Below are positions 43,470 through 53,895 of a stretch of 64,000 bases of DNA, in pieces (the first letter of the stretch is position 1; each line of letters opens with the position of its first letter). The notes under the pieces are model-generated. The model made no database searches. It saw nothing but the letters and a program-made list of their open reading frames with translations, and had not been told where the DNA came from. The translations under genes were made by a program, and so were the position numbers. Source of the DNA: Romanomermis culicivorax (Eukaryota > Nematoda > Enoplea > Mermithida > Mermithidae); assembly GCA_963922205.1 (NCBI GenBank), contig CAWUHX010000295.1, positions 124,001 to 188,000 of the forward strand. Reading direction: 5' to 3'.

Positions 43470-45318
43470 CTGAAGAAATTCAGAAACGATGAGGGTTTTT
43501 ATTGAACTTTCGGTACTTACACACTTAAGCTATTACGCCAAGATTTTTTTCTCGAAGTTCTTTGACTTGAAGGTACAAACGTATCGGAAAATATCCATGC
43601 CTTTTCCCACCTCCGGCGCTAAACCGCCCACTTGTGAAATTAACCGATGGTATCAAAAAGATCAAATTGAATGTAAGAATTATAAATTCGCGCGCAGCCA
43701 GGCATAGACGTGCCTTTGAAGACACTTGAACGGATTGTGTCATTCACCCACCCGCCTACAGTGCTTTGCTCACCCAAGCAAAGCTGAAATAATCTGTTTT
43801 TACTTCATAAATAAAAAAATTGGAAAGCAAATACCATATTTTTACGATTTCCCGCTTAAGCATATGTCACAGAGGTCTGCAAATTTGTGGGATTACACGA
43901 CTGACGATAGCAATTTTTAGAGCGAAAAATCTTACTGTTAACGCTTTGTATAAAAAATTTTGACGATAATACTGATTTTTGTCATTTTCAAATTTGGAAG
44001 CATATTTTATAAAAAAAAATAGGTCAATATTTAGTTTGCTACATGTTGATGAACTTGAAAAAATAGGGTGCAAAGGTGCACAGCTAAAGTGCAAAGTGAC
44101 AAAACAGAACTTAATGTCAATGCGGTCACAACAGTTGATGTGTTGATTTTTCAAAAATGTGAATGACAGCACAATTTTACACCTGGTACAAATTGTTTAG
44201 GCATAAAAACCTCACAAATAAGGCATAAAAAATCATAGAAAAATCGGGCAGAAAAATACTTGCACGAGTTAGGAAGGGCTCGCTTGCACCTGCACAGGAG
44301 TTCAGGAGTCCTAGGAGGATAAATGTCATTACCATCAACAACCCATTATCGATTTTCTTAATTTTTGTGTGTCTATCGTTTCTTGCGGGTTTTATTGATT
44401 TCAGTTGACGTTTTAAAAAAGCAAAAACTATATTTTTTGATTTATAAGAATGATTTTTTTTCAACTCCCTCATGGATCATAGCCTACTTGTTTGAACTAG
44501 ATTAGTAATTATGCGTCAAATTATTCCGGAGGCCAAAAAACCTTGCTATTGAGTATTGACGGAAATTTGGAAATATTAGATCATTTCCGGCGCCTGCGAT
44601 TGTATTACGAAGGAAAAAAGTCTACTCGAATTTTCGTCATCCAGTACTCGAAATCATTTTTGAGAAATGAAAAAAACATTTGATAACAAACGGGACAACA
44701 CAACTTTCTAAGAAGTGAAAGAGTGATTCCAAAAGATTACACACATAAATTTTGTTTACTTGAACTACATAGATTTTTGGTGTGACCCCCTTCTTTCTTG
44801 CACACGGATTTTTCGACTCTGGAACTCCCGAACTTCACTAACTTCTGAACTCCGCGGGCCTAGAAGTTGAAATTATAACACTCCGACTGACCAGCATTAC
44901 GTGATTTTGTTGCTGTCGTTTGTCAATCGATCCCCACAGTTCGTCGTCGTTTTGATCCTTGGGAGCTTCATAAATGTTGTAGTTGTGGAATAATGTTGTG
45001 GAATTTGTTGTGTAAAAGGAAAAAAAATGAGATTAAACCTGCCGCTACATTAATGTAAACTATTGATGACTTCCTCATACCCCTAGCGGACTATTCGCAA
45101 GTGTGATGTTAGGTTGAGTGTAATCCCAAGGACAAGTGTCGAAAGCTCACTTGCGTACGCAAGGATTACTTGTGGTATAGTTTCTATTGCAGATGGGATA
45201 GGTTTTCATCGCGTTCTACTGTATGTTGAATTATTGAACCGTCGTCGTACTCCCGGCTACAGTTCTAGTTCGTTAGTCGTCTTGTACGGTGTAACAGTTG
45301 ACAACGTAGCTCTGAAAA
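43470..45318. other. AT-rich intergenic region before RPL12
   Basis: No gene is supported. It contains a dispersed repeat (43918-44015, like 33236-33345). The RPL12 promoter should lie just left of 45319. A run of weakly GC-richer sequence from 45070 to 45318 is the likely promoter and 5' UTR. No TATA box is evident, and a pyrimidine-tract start (as usual for ribosomal protein genes) cannot be fixed. Confidence 0.5.
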
Positions 45319-48248
45319 ATGCCGCCGAAATTCGATCCAAATGAAATCAAAATTGGTGAGCTTGTGTTTCAATACATGTTTTTCAAAAATTAATTCTTGA
45401 ATTTTCTTTGGTTGTTCCTGCTATTTGAAACTTGAATTTTTCTGGTGAACTTTGAACATCCGCGCCGTGAGTTTATCTAATATGGATTCACTTTTTAGTT
45501 TATCTACGATGCGTTGGTGGCGAAGTTGGTGCTACGGCTTCGTTAGCTCCAAAAGTCGGTCCTCTGGGTCTGGTGAGTTGTGATAGCGTTCGTTCTCCTG
45601 ACGCATAAGCATACCAAGGACATACCTGTAATCGGGCAGGGGTTGGGAGGGTCCCGCCAGACTTGACAAAAGTAGAAAAGGTTAGCAAGAAAGTGCCTTT
45701 TGTGGGGACAATATCGACTTTTTTCGACCCTCCCTCAAAATTCCAAGTTTATCCCTCCCCGCCCAACTGATCGGCAGGGTCGGCAAGGCTTTGGTTTTTT
45801 GGTTTTTTTGGTTTTTTAAAAAATATGGGTATGGTATGCCTGAGTGCTGCTAAAGTTTTGTTATACCAACTGCTCACAGCCATCAGCATTTTGTGAGCTG
45901 ACTTGAGCAGCTCAAAAATTTTGAGGGAGTCACCATTCAAAATCACACAAACAACTCAATGACTAAACGATCTCGGCAAGTGAAGATGAAGCAAAAATAC
46001 GTTTCGTTACAAAATGCTAGAGAATGATCAAAAATCTGCTATGCAATATTGGTTGACGGAAAGCAAAACGTGACCTTCGTTCCAAAAAATTGCCCTGGAA
46101 GAACGTTTAAGACTACTAATGGCAAGCAAGCAAATTTTTTAGTCATGTTATAATCAGGTGTTCTCCATTTCATACCTGTAAGACCTCCGACCAGTTGGAG
46201 GAGGGGTCGAAAAGAGTCAATATTTTTTCCAAAAAACATGGAAATTTTTTTAATTTTTTCCAAAATGGGGGGTGGGTGATGTTGGGTACATAGTTGGCCA
46301 AGTTGGGGGGTTTCCTCCCCCCCCCCCCCCCCCCCCAGTACAGGTATGCTCCATTTTGGTGTTCACTGTCATCAGAACGTTATTTTTCAACATCTGGCTT
46401 TGTTTACACCAAGTTGCATAATCGATTGTCGTCTTCATCGGTCGAAAAGCTAGTCTTCATAAAATTCAATGCCAAAAATATTCTTTATGGTGCATTAGTA
46501 TATGATCTTATTTGTTATGATGAGGAATCTGTGTATTTTTGCTTAAAATCCGGGAAAATGATATGAAAATGTTTTGCTTCATGAAGGATAAAAGTTTAGA
46601 GATGTTGCATTTGCTTCTGTTCTATACTTAATTCAGATCCACAATTCTGAAATGAAAAAAAGGTATGAAAAGATAATGTAAATGAAGTATGTTATCGTAA
46701 ATATCAGCAGAACAGTATGAAAATGTGAATCATTGACCAGTATGTGTAAAATGCACGACAAGATTGTAATATCCTGATTCTCAAATCATAAAATGAGTTG
46801 ACAAATTGAGGAGTAAGATTAGACTAGGCCAAGTATCGTGCGGTTGAGAGGAATGAGATTTAACAAGTAAAGATTGTTATTCTGTCAACTCAAATTCATA
46901 ATTGGATTAAAAACTCACTTCTCGATTTTGAGACTACATGTCAAAATGTATTCCGTTTTATGACGTCTAATTTCATTATTATGAAAATTTATCAATAATT
47001 GAAACGGGTACCTGAATTACCTGGGTAACATTTTTATTTTTGTACCCGGGTATACCCGTGTTCAGCACTACGACTGAGCGGGGGTGGACCCCCTTTTCCC
47101 AAAAAAAAATCAAAAAAGTTACATTTTCCCAATCCTATTGAGTTAGAGGCCGTCCCGACATTCGGGTATAGGATTCGAGTTCGAACAAGTTGTAGGGTCC
47201 CACATTTACAGATATGAAAAGAGTTGGATGAAGTTGAGAGTTAATGAACGAGAAATACATTTGTATCCTCATATCGCGCTGCCTATGGTGGATAGATTAG
47301 AACACGACAAAATACATTATACACTAAGCTTATTCCTACGTATTCGGTGGAAAAGAGTGTTTGGTTTTTATCGTTTCCCACTTTGGTTTCGAAAATTCCT
47401 ATCCAGATCAAGAACTTTTTACGTAACCAGGAACATACTCTTTTACTCTTCCACATCGAACATATTTGTTATAGGTTCGACTGGTTAGGGGAAGTAAACA
47501 CAACATTTTTGGGGTAGAGGTTCTAGGCTCCCTTGAGTTTTGGATATCCCCAAAAAACAGAAGTTCTACAATCGAAAAATTTGCTTGAAAGGAACACTTT
47601 TCTTCAAGTTTTTTTAAGTTGTGGGGTTCATTTAATTAAATCTTTCCTACCCGTGGCATTCTGCGCTATTTTATCGGTTTATTTCTTTTCAGTCGCCTAA
47701 AAAAGTCGGTGAAGATATTGCTAAAGCCACTGCGGATTGGAAAGGTTTAAAGATTACTGTCAAGTTGACGATTCAAAACCGTCAAGCTAAAGTGGAGGTA
47801 GTACCGAGCGCCGCTTCATTAATCATCAAAGAATTGAAGGAACCTCCGCGTGATCGAAAAAAACAAAAGAACAGTATAATTTTACAACATTCTTATATTT
47901 TGAAGCTATCGGGTCGGGCTTCGTAGCGAGCTCATCCCACTTTGAAATATAAGTGGAGAGTTTTTGTAGATATGATTTGCATTCTCGGGGGCGACTTCTT
48001 TCTTGTTGTTTTTCCTCTGAATTCATACCTTTTTTCTTTCAGTTAAACATAGCGGCAATCTAACTATCGATCAAGTGATTAATATCGCACGAACGATGCG
48101 ACCCCGATCAATGGCCAAGCAGTTAGAAGGTACAGTTAAAGAAATATTAGGCACGTGCCAGTCTGTCGGTTGTACCATCGAAGGACAACATCCGCATGAT
48201 ATCGTTGAAAAGATTCGTAGCGGCGAAATTCAAGTTCCTCAAGAATAA
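45319..48248 (+). CDS. RPL12: 60S ribosomal protein L12 (uL11), four coding exons
   Basis: Exons: 45319-45355, 45499-45572, 47693-47873, 48043-48248; introns GT-AG with consistent phases. The product is 165 residues, the usual eukaryotic length. It starts [12 protein letters not shown] and contains [49 protein letters not shown] and a C-terminal domain with [15 protein letters not shown]. The protein binds 28S rRNA at the GTPase-associated centre (stalk base) of the large ribosomal subunit. It is intact and looks functional. Intron 2 (2.1 kb) holds a MITE and older repeats. A donor GTAAGT starts one base after the stop codon, suggesting a 3' UTR intron. Confidence 0.97.
45621..45775. mobile_element. 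Degenerate CATACCTGTA-family MITE in RPL12 intron 2
   Basis: The left end CATACCTGTAATCGGG and the inner block ttcgaccctccctc...ccaactgatcgg match 50906-51116. The right terminus has decayed and no target duplication is visible. Confidence 0.5.
45840..46640. repeat. Dispersed repeat copy 1 (in RPL12 intron 2)
   Basis: It is colinear with 50830-51806, with shared words gatctcggcaagtgaag, atgcaatattggttgacgga and aagttgcataatcgattgtc. The MITE 46171-46348 is extra in this copy and 50906-51116 is extra in the other. Family unknown; no coding frame is kept. Confidence 0.8.
46171..46348. mobile_element. hAT-type MITE (178 bp), CATACCTGTA family, in RPL12 intron 2
   Basis: Perfect 10-bp inverted ends CATACCTGTA / TACAGGTATG, flanked by ctccattt at 46163-46170 and 46349-46356. 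The duplicated segment near 51550 has the same flanking sequence without the insert, so both insertion and TSD are confirmed inside the window. It carries a long C run (46314-46336). Confidence 0.93.
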
Positions 48249-48725
48249 TGTAAGTATGTCGTAAAAGTTTCATTTCGTCTCCACAGTTTACTTAATCGAC
48301 ATTTGAGCAAATTGAGAAAGATTCTTGTATTTTTTTTTGTTTATGGGTATGCTTGCAGTGTCATCTTCAACATCTGAAAGCCGCAGAACAGATAATAATT
48401 TTTATTTCTTCTGAATTCAACTTCCTCATTGTCTCTCGCGTACCTTACCTGCCTCCGCAAGGGTCAGCATAGCATACTGCCGCTATTCTGTCTAATTCGG
48501 CGGCCATATTACTTATCATTACCTACGACTGATTCAGTTTGCAATGCTGAAATCGGTAACTGAACTTTGATGTAACAACCTTCATTGATACACTGATCTT
48601 TATAGAATATACTTCCTTTTTCAGAATCGTAGAATGACGTTGTGGAAGAAGTTAACAGGGACTCACAGATGTCAAATGTTACCTTATTTTGTTTGTTGTG
48701 AAATAAATGATCATAACTTATTCTC
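48249..48725 (+). other. RPL12 3' UTR with probable intron and poly(A) signal
   Basis: A donor GTAAGT is at 48250 and a good acceptor (cctttttcag) ends at 48624. AATAAA at 48702-48707 would end the transcript near 48725. An intron this close to the stop would not trigger nonsense-mediated decay. This assignment comes from the sequence signals only. Confidence 0.55.
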
Positions 48726-48849
48726 TGGACATCGAAACCCGTAACAGTAAAAAGATATGAGAATCTGTTTCTATTAAGCCTGAGCGTTCGCTTTCTAAAA
48801 TGTACGTGTGGTTCTTGGCGTGAAAAAAACTTGAAAAAGCGAGACTAAA

Positions 48850-50240
48850 CTGCAAATCTCGATACAGCGAATGTCAGAAGTACGCGTTAGTGAACGTGCA
48901 CAATATGTTAACTAGGTATATTAAAGTCGTTTTTGGTAATTTTTGGTTGCATTTGGCCATCTAAATTGGACATGCATTTGCGGTAGGTATGCACGAACGA
49001 ACCATTCCAAAATCAAACAGTTTTCTGTGGGAAAAACATTTGATCCATTAAAGTTTTGTATGCAAAAAATTCAATTGATGGTATAAATAAAATGAACAAA
49101 TGAGATGAAATGAATAAAATAATTAAGCAGTAAAGGCAGAACAAAAAACGAATGATAAAGACATGAGAAATTAAATAGTGTAAAGAATAGGACGAAAGTA
49201 CACAGCCTGAAAAAATTATAAAAAAGGTAGCGCCAAGTCAGAATATTCAGAGAAATAATTCGATAAAGTTAAAAAGAAACAAAACATGCATATGGATGTG
49301 TTAATAAAGAAAAAAGAATAAAAAGCTGTAATGTCGTGAAAACACAATGCTATAAAGCCATGTCAGAAATCTGGCGATTGGTGCAAAAATATGTGACAAC
49401 TGACATCCACCAAATCGAAACGGAGGACCGAATGGGCCATATGCCCTTTATTCTTGTTGGCTTAAACATATCTATACTGCATGTTTTTTGTTTCTTTACT
49501 GACTTATTTCTTTTTATATTCTTATTTTGAGCCAATTTTTGTTCTTTGTGTTTCATTTTTTCAGGTTGTGTACTTTTGTTCTATTTTTTACCTAATTTTT
49601 ATTACATTATTTTAGTTTTCGTTTCTTTATTGTTTGTTCTGCCTTTACTGCTTAATTATTTTATTCATTTCATATTTCCTGCTTATTTCATTTTGTTTTA
49701 TTCATTCTACCAAATCTAACTCTTCGCTCCCACTATATTTTCGACCAAAGCATATATACGTCAATATTGGAAATTTGAGGAGCTATTTAATTAATTCTTA
49801 CTATTTTTAAGAATAAAACCGTGGTGTTAGACACGACAACCGCATTTATTGTTTGTCATGTCTTGATTTAGAACCTTTTATGAAAAAACGTATAAAGGAT
49901 GGAAGATCGCTACCACCGATGGTCTTTTCACCTGTTTAAGGTTCTCTGCTTCGGTATTGAAATGAGGAGACGACTGAAACTTTATTTCTTCCACATAATT
50001 TTCTCGCTCATTCACTATAGTGTTTGTTTTGGGATTCTTTCCAAAAGTCCTTGTTTTGAAGATTGGTTCTCTTTTCGAGGTAGAGAGAAATTCGCTTTTT
50101 TTTGTTTTTTTAGAGATTCGATATTTTGAGAATTACAATGACATGACTTACGTTGTTTAAAGTGTCGACGGATTCAATTTCTCCAAAGCTGAAGTCTTTT
50201 GAGATTCGCTGTTTAAACATTACGGGGTGACCATTACGGT
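48850..50240. repeat. Repeat related to the cagcgaa element of 36385-37490
   Basis: The left part (48860-49330) is the reverse complement of the 36860-37290 interior, and 49340-49720 is in direct orientation to 36630-37010, so the copy itself is an inverted pair. Words like gagattcgctg near 50203 echo the subterminal units. No transposase is seen. Confidence 0.5.
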
Positions 50241-50445
50241 ATTTCCTCTATGGAAGTGTAGTGATGTTCTAAATTACACTAATAATTTATGACAGCATTA
50301 TAGTGTACTGTACATCGATTCTCATCATCAGACTAGGCGCGCGTCCGCATCACCGATTTTTTCCTCAAATAGGGTTTTCTACTTTTCTTTTGTGTAAATA
50401 TTTGGAAATGAGGAAAAAATGAAGCGTTATGATGGACTTTAAAAG

Positions 50446-50565
50446 CATACCTGTAAGAGGTCCGACCAGCTAATCGGGGAGGGGCAGGGGATAAACCCGA
50501 AATTTTTGGGGTGGGGGTCGAAAAAAGTCGAGAAATTTCCCAAAGGGCACTTTTTTGCCAATTTT
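50446..50565. mobile_element. Truncated CATACCTGTA-family MITE
   Basis: It starts CATACCTGTAAGAGGTCCGA and continues with the ggggtcgaaaaaagtcg block in the orientation opposite to 50906-51116. The right inverted end is missing. Confidence 0.6.
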
Positions 50566-50829
50566 TTTCTAGTGCACACAACACATCAATCAAATCAAAT
50601 GCTATCGTATATTTTAAATTCAGGAGACCTTTTAGGCGCTATTCAAGTCGGTTCCTATGACTGTTCTGTTAGTTGAGTTATTCTAATCAAAAAGCTAAAG
50701 ATTCATATTCAATAAATTTAACTCATGTTTGAATTGTTTTTTGAATGAAAGTGATTTGATTCGGTAGTTCATCTGAATATTAGACAGATTTGACTACTCA
50801 TGAGTCATGAGTACTACTTATGAGCAGTG

Positions 50830-51806
50830 CTAGTGAGCAATAAACAGCATTACTTGTAACTGATGAAGCTTTTGTTATACACCTACTGTTCACCGCCATC
50901 AGCAGCATACCTGTAATGGGGGTGGACCCCCCCCCCCCCAACTTGGCCAACCATATACTCAATCCCCCTCTGTTTGGAAAAAATTAAAAAAATTGGCAAA
51001 AAAGTGTATATGTTTTTTAACCTTTTTTGGGAAAATTTTCAACTTTTTTCGACCCCCTCCCCCAAAATTTCGGATTTACCCCCCTCCCCCAACTGGTCGG
51101 ACCTCTTACAGGTATGAGATCAGCAGTTCGTGATTTAACTTGAGCAGCCCTAAAATTTTGAGATAGGCAACAGACCCACTGGAGAGAGAGAGGCAGTTGG
51201 CGGCTTTTTTAGTCCAAAAATTGGCCGAAAATGGACCGCCAAGTATGTTGGTTGAATGGCTGTAAGCAGTATAAATGTTGAAGAAAGAAACATCAAGCTT
51301 TTTTCAGCCAGCAAAGTCACAATTCACGAACAACTCACTGAATGTATGATCTCGGCAAGTGAAGGTGATGGAAAAATATGTTTCGTTACAAAATGTTGGA
51401 GAGCAGCTAAAAATCTGTTATGCAATATTGGTTGACGGAAGGCAAAACGTGTCTTTCGTTCCAAAAAATTGCCTTGAGAGTACATTTTTTCAAGACAAAT
51501 AATGGCAAACAAGCGAAATTTGTTTTGTCATGTTATAATCAGGTGTTTTCCATTTTGGTGTCCAATGCGTCATCCGAACGTAAATTTTGAACATTTGGCT
51601 TTGTTCACATCAAGTTGCATAATCGATTGTCATCTGCATTGCTCGAAAAACTAGTCGTCATCAAATTCAATGCCCAAAATTCTTTTGACTGTGCAGAAGT
51701 ATATGATTTTATTTGTTATGGAGTTTGTGTATTTTTGCTTAAAATCAGGAAAAATTATTTGAAAATGTTTTGCTTTATGAAGAATAAAACTTTATTTGAA
51801 AAATAG
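50830..51806. repeat. Dispersed repeat copy 2
   Basis: Partner of 45840-46640. It supplies the empty site for the MITE in RPL12 intron 2. It ends close to the SINE-like unit at 51811. Confidence 0.8.
50906..51116. mobile_element. hAT-type MITE (211 bp), CATACCTGTA family
   Basis: Inverted ends CATACCTGTA / TACAGGTATG. The flanking word atcagcag is at 50898-50905 and 51119-51126, with two extra bases (ag) between the right end and the second copy. The related segment at 45840-46640 lacks it. The interior is rich in C runs. Confidence 0.85.
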
Positions 51807-51912
51807 GGTATAGCCAGGGGTCGAACCTGGGTTACCAGCATTCCGGGCTGATGTCCTGCCACACCACGAGGTGAACCCAGATTAAGGTGCTCCCGTTGGT
51901 TATGATTTTTAG
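51807..51912 (-). repeat. tRNA-derived SINE-like unit, first half (interrupted)
   Basis: The minus strand has a tRNA-like block with the B-box-like GGTTCGACCCC (complement of 51817-51827) and a D-arm-like segment. The unit resumes at 53267 after a hAT element. Its counterparts are at 53415-53600 and 53715-53880. Confidence 0.6.
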
Positions 51913-53258
51913 TAGTGATGCGTCCAGTACCGGCACCGTTACCATGGTGGTACTGGTGCTGGTACCTAAAATTTTACAACAATATTAATATAATAATTGA
52001 GACTCATAATCGTGACTATATTCAATCAAAAAGTCTGAATCATAAGATGAACTTTATTAATCAAACTAATGTATTCTAAGTTGTAATTAAAATCAAACTA
52101 TATAATGTATTCTAAATTTCTCATTCCGGCGCGAACCGGAAAAAAATTTGAATTTTATATTTTAAAACGCTAGAAAATGAATCTTCGCTACAGCTATTCC
52201 TAAGCCTTTATCGTTTTTCAATGCACAAGTTTATGTTCAAAACGTTTGGAAAACTCAAACCCAGTGAGAGAAAAAAGGAGTGGAATATTTTTTGGGTGCT
52301 AATTTCAAAAACTCAAGAGGACACATATTTTACGGCAACTCCTGGAATGATTAATAGACACGACAAGAAGGTGCGGAAACCAACTAGAGGCTAGATTATG
52401 CCAAGTTTGTAGTAAGGGAAAAATATTTTTTTTCGCCTTTTCACCGAAATCATCTCCTCTTGCTCTTAAAGCAACCTAAGCTTAAACTTGAAACTAAGCG
52501 TCAGCCTGAACCAAAGCCCAAGCCTGAGTGTTTACGCCTAAACCTGAGTTTCAGCCTAAGCCTAAACTTAAGCACAGTGCATCTATATCTTGTCGATTCC
52601 TTTTCTACACTAAATTCCCTGAAAATTTTGTCAAAATTATATAATTTCCACCAGCATCGCGTGCCTTGAGGAATCGGTACTGCTCACTGCACAACTGAGC
52701 ATTGCCGAGCGAGACTTGTCATTAAGTTGATTGGTTGGAAAAAATTTCATCAATTTGATTGTTTGGCAGAATATAGTTTACTGCTTCCTTACCGTAAGTC
52801 TATGCCTTAGTTCAAGACTATGCCAGAAACTTTTTCAAAAAACTGCGAAAATCGATAAATTTTCTGATCGTTTGTACCAGTACAATACAAAAAAAACAAT
52901 GATTGGAAGCTAATTTTAAAAATAAAAGCATGACTTTTAAAATTTAAAAATGCTATTTTTTAAAACCAAGAAGTACAGTATTTTTTGTTGTTTGCGTATG
53001 CAAAATTGACAAATCATATTTTGAATCTTCCCGAATAATTTGGATTTATTACTTTTCAAAAGGTTTTTGATATAAACTCAATCTATAATGGCTTTTTGAG
53101 TTTCGATGTAAAATATACAGATTCGTTTTTCAATACTAATGACATGTATATGTGTAGTTTACTATGTTAAGAATAAAAGTACATGTTTATTTACTCTTTA
53201 TTACATGTTGTATAAAAGTACCAGTACCGGCTGGAAAAGCGGTACCGGAACATCACTA
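51913..53258. mobile_element. hAT-type element (1346 bp) inserted in the SINE-like unit
   Basis: The ends TAGTGATG and CATCACTA are inverted, followed inward by cagtaccggcaccg and its counterpart ggtaccgg. The 8-bp duplication atttttag is at 51905-51912 and 53259-53266. The intact sister units downstream show the uninterrupted site, so the insertion is certain. No intact transposase frame was found. A stretch at 52460-52580 encodes only repetitive Lys/Pro/Glu. Confidence 0.9.
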
Positions 53259-53266
53259 ATTTTTAG

Positions 53267-53414
53267 CATACAATTGCAATTCTTGGTGGTCGTGAACCTA
53301 TAACCTTTGGCAAGTAGCAGTGTATCTGCTGTGAACTGCCGACCAATGAAGTTGCTGACTTTTTAGAAATGAAAATTATATGGAATTTTTTGGTGTGAAA
53401 ATAAATTTGAAAAA
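53267..53414 (-). repeat. SINE-like unit, second half
   Basis: Continuation of 51807-51912. It is the reverse complement of about 53567-53715, so together they make a 150-bp inverted repeat. Confidence 0.65.
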
Positions 53415-53714
53415 TAGGGTGTAGCACAACCACCAAGCATTGGAGTTGTATGCTAAAAATCATAGCCAAGGGAGCACCTTAATCTGGGTTCACCTCGTGG
53501 TGTGGCAGTCTAGTGGTGAGGACATCAGCCCAGAATGCTGGTAACCCAGGTTCGACCCCTGGCAACATCCTATTTTTCAAATTTATTTTCACTCCAAAAA
53601 ATTTCATATAATTTTCATTTCTAAAAAGTCGGCAACTTCATTGATCGGCAGTTCAAAGCAGCAGGTACGCTGCTACTTGCCAAAGTCGCAGGTTCACGAC
53701 CACCAAGCATTGGC
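53415..53714 (+). repeat. tRNA-derived SINE-like unit 2
   Basis: A-box-like TGGCAGTCTAGTGG at 53503-53516 and B-box-like GGTTCGACCCC at 53549-53559, with a CAGC/GCTG anticodon-like stem between them, then the shared AT-rich tail. The spacing fits an internal RNA polymerase III promoter. The arms do not form a clean tRNA, so it is not called a tRNA gene. Confidence 0.6.
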
Positions 53715-53895
53715 GTTATATGCTAAAAACCATAGCCGAGGGGAGCACCTTAATCTGGGTTCACCTCGTGGTGTGGTGGTCTAATGGTGACAACATCAGC
53801 CTGGAATGCTGGTAACCCACGTTCGACCACTGGCTACATCCTATTTTTCAAATTTATTTTCACTCCAAAAAATTCCGTATAATTTTCATTTATAA
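53715..53895 (+). repeat. tRNA-derived SINE-like unit 3
   Basis: A second tandem copy with D-arm-like tggtggtctaatgg and a diverged B box (cgttcgaccac, 53820-53830), followed by the same tail (catcctatttttcaaattta). Confidence 0.6.

Noticed and set aside
44901-45030. Possible minus-strand exon encoding YEAPKDQNDDELWGS before a GTAATG donor
   Set aside because: No in-frame ATG or usable acceptor lies upstream before a stop.
51811-51895. A tRNA gene
   Set aside because: The T-arm-like part is good, but the acceptor and D arms do not pair and three related units exist; SINE-like derivation fits better.
52460-52580. Telomere-like gcctaag/cctaaac repeat
   Set aside because: The units are irregular and short, inside a hAT element; it does not form a true TTAGGC array.
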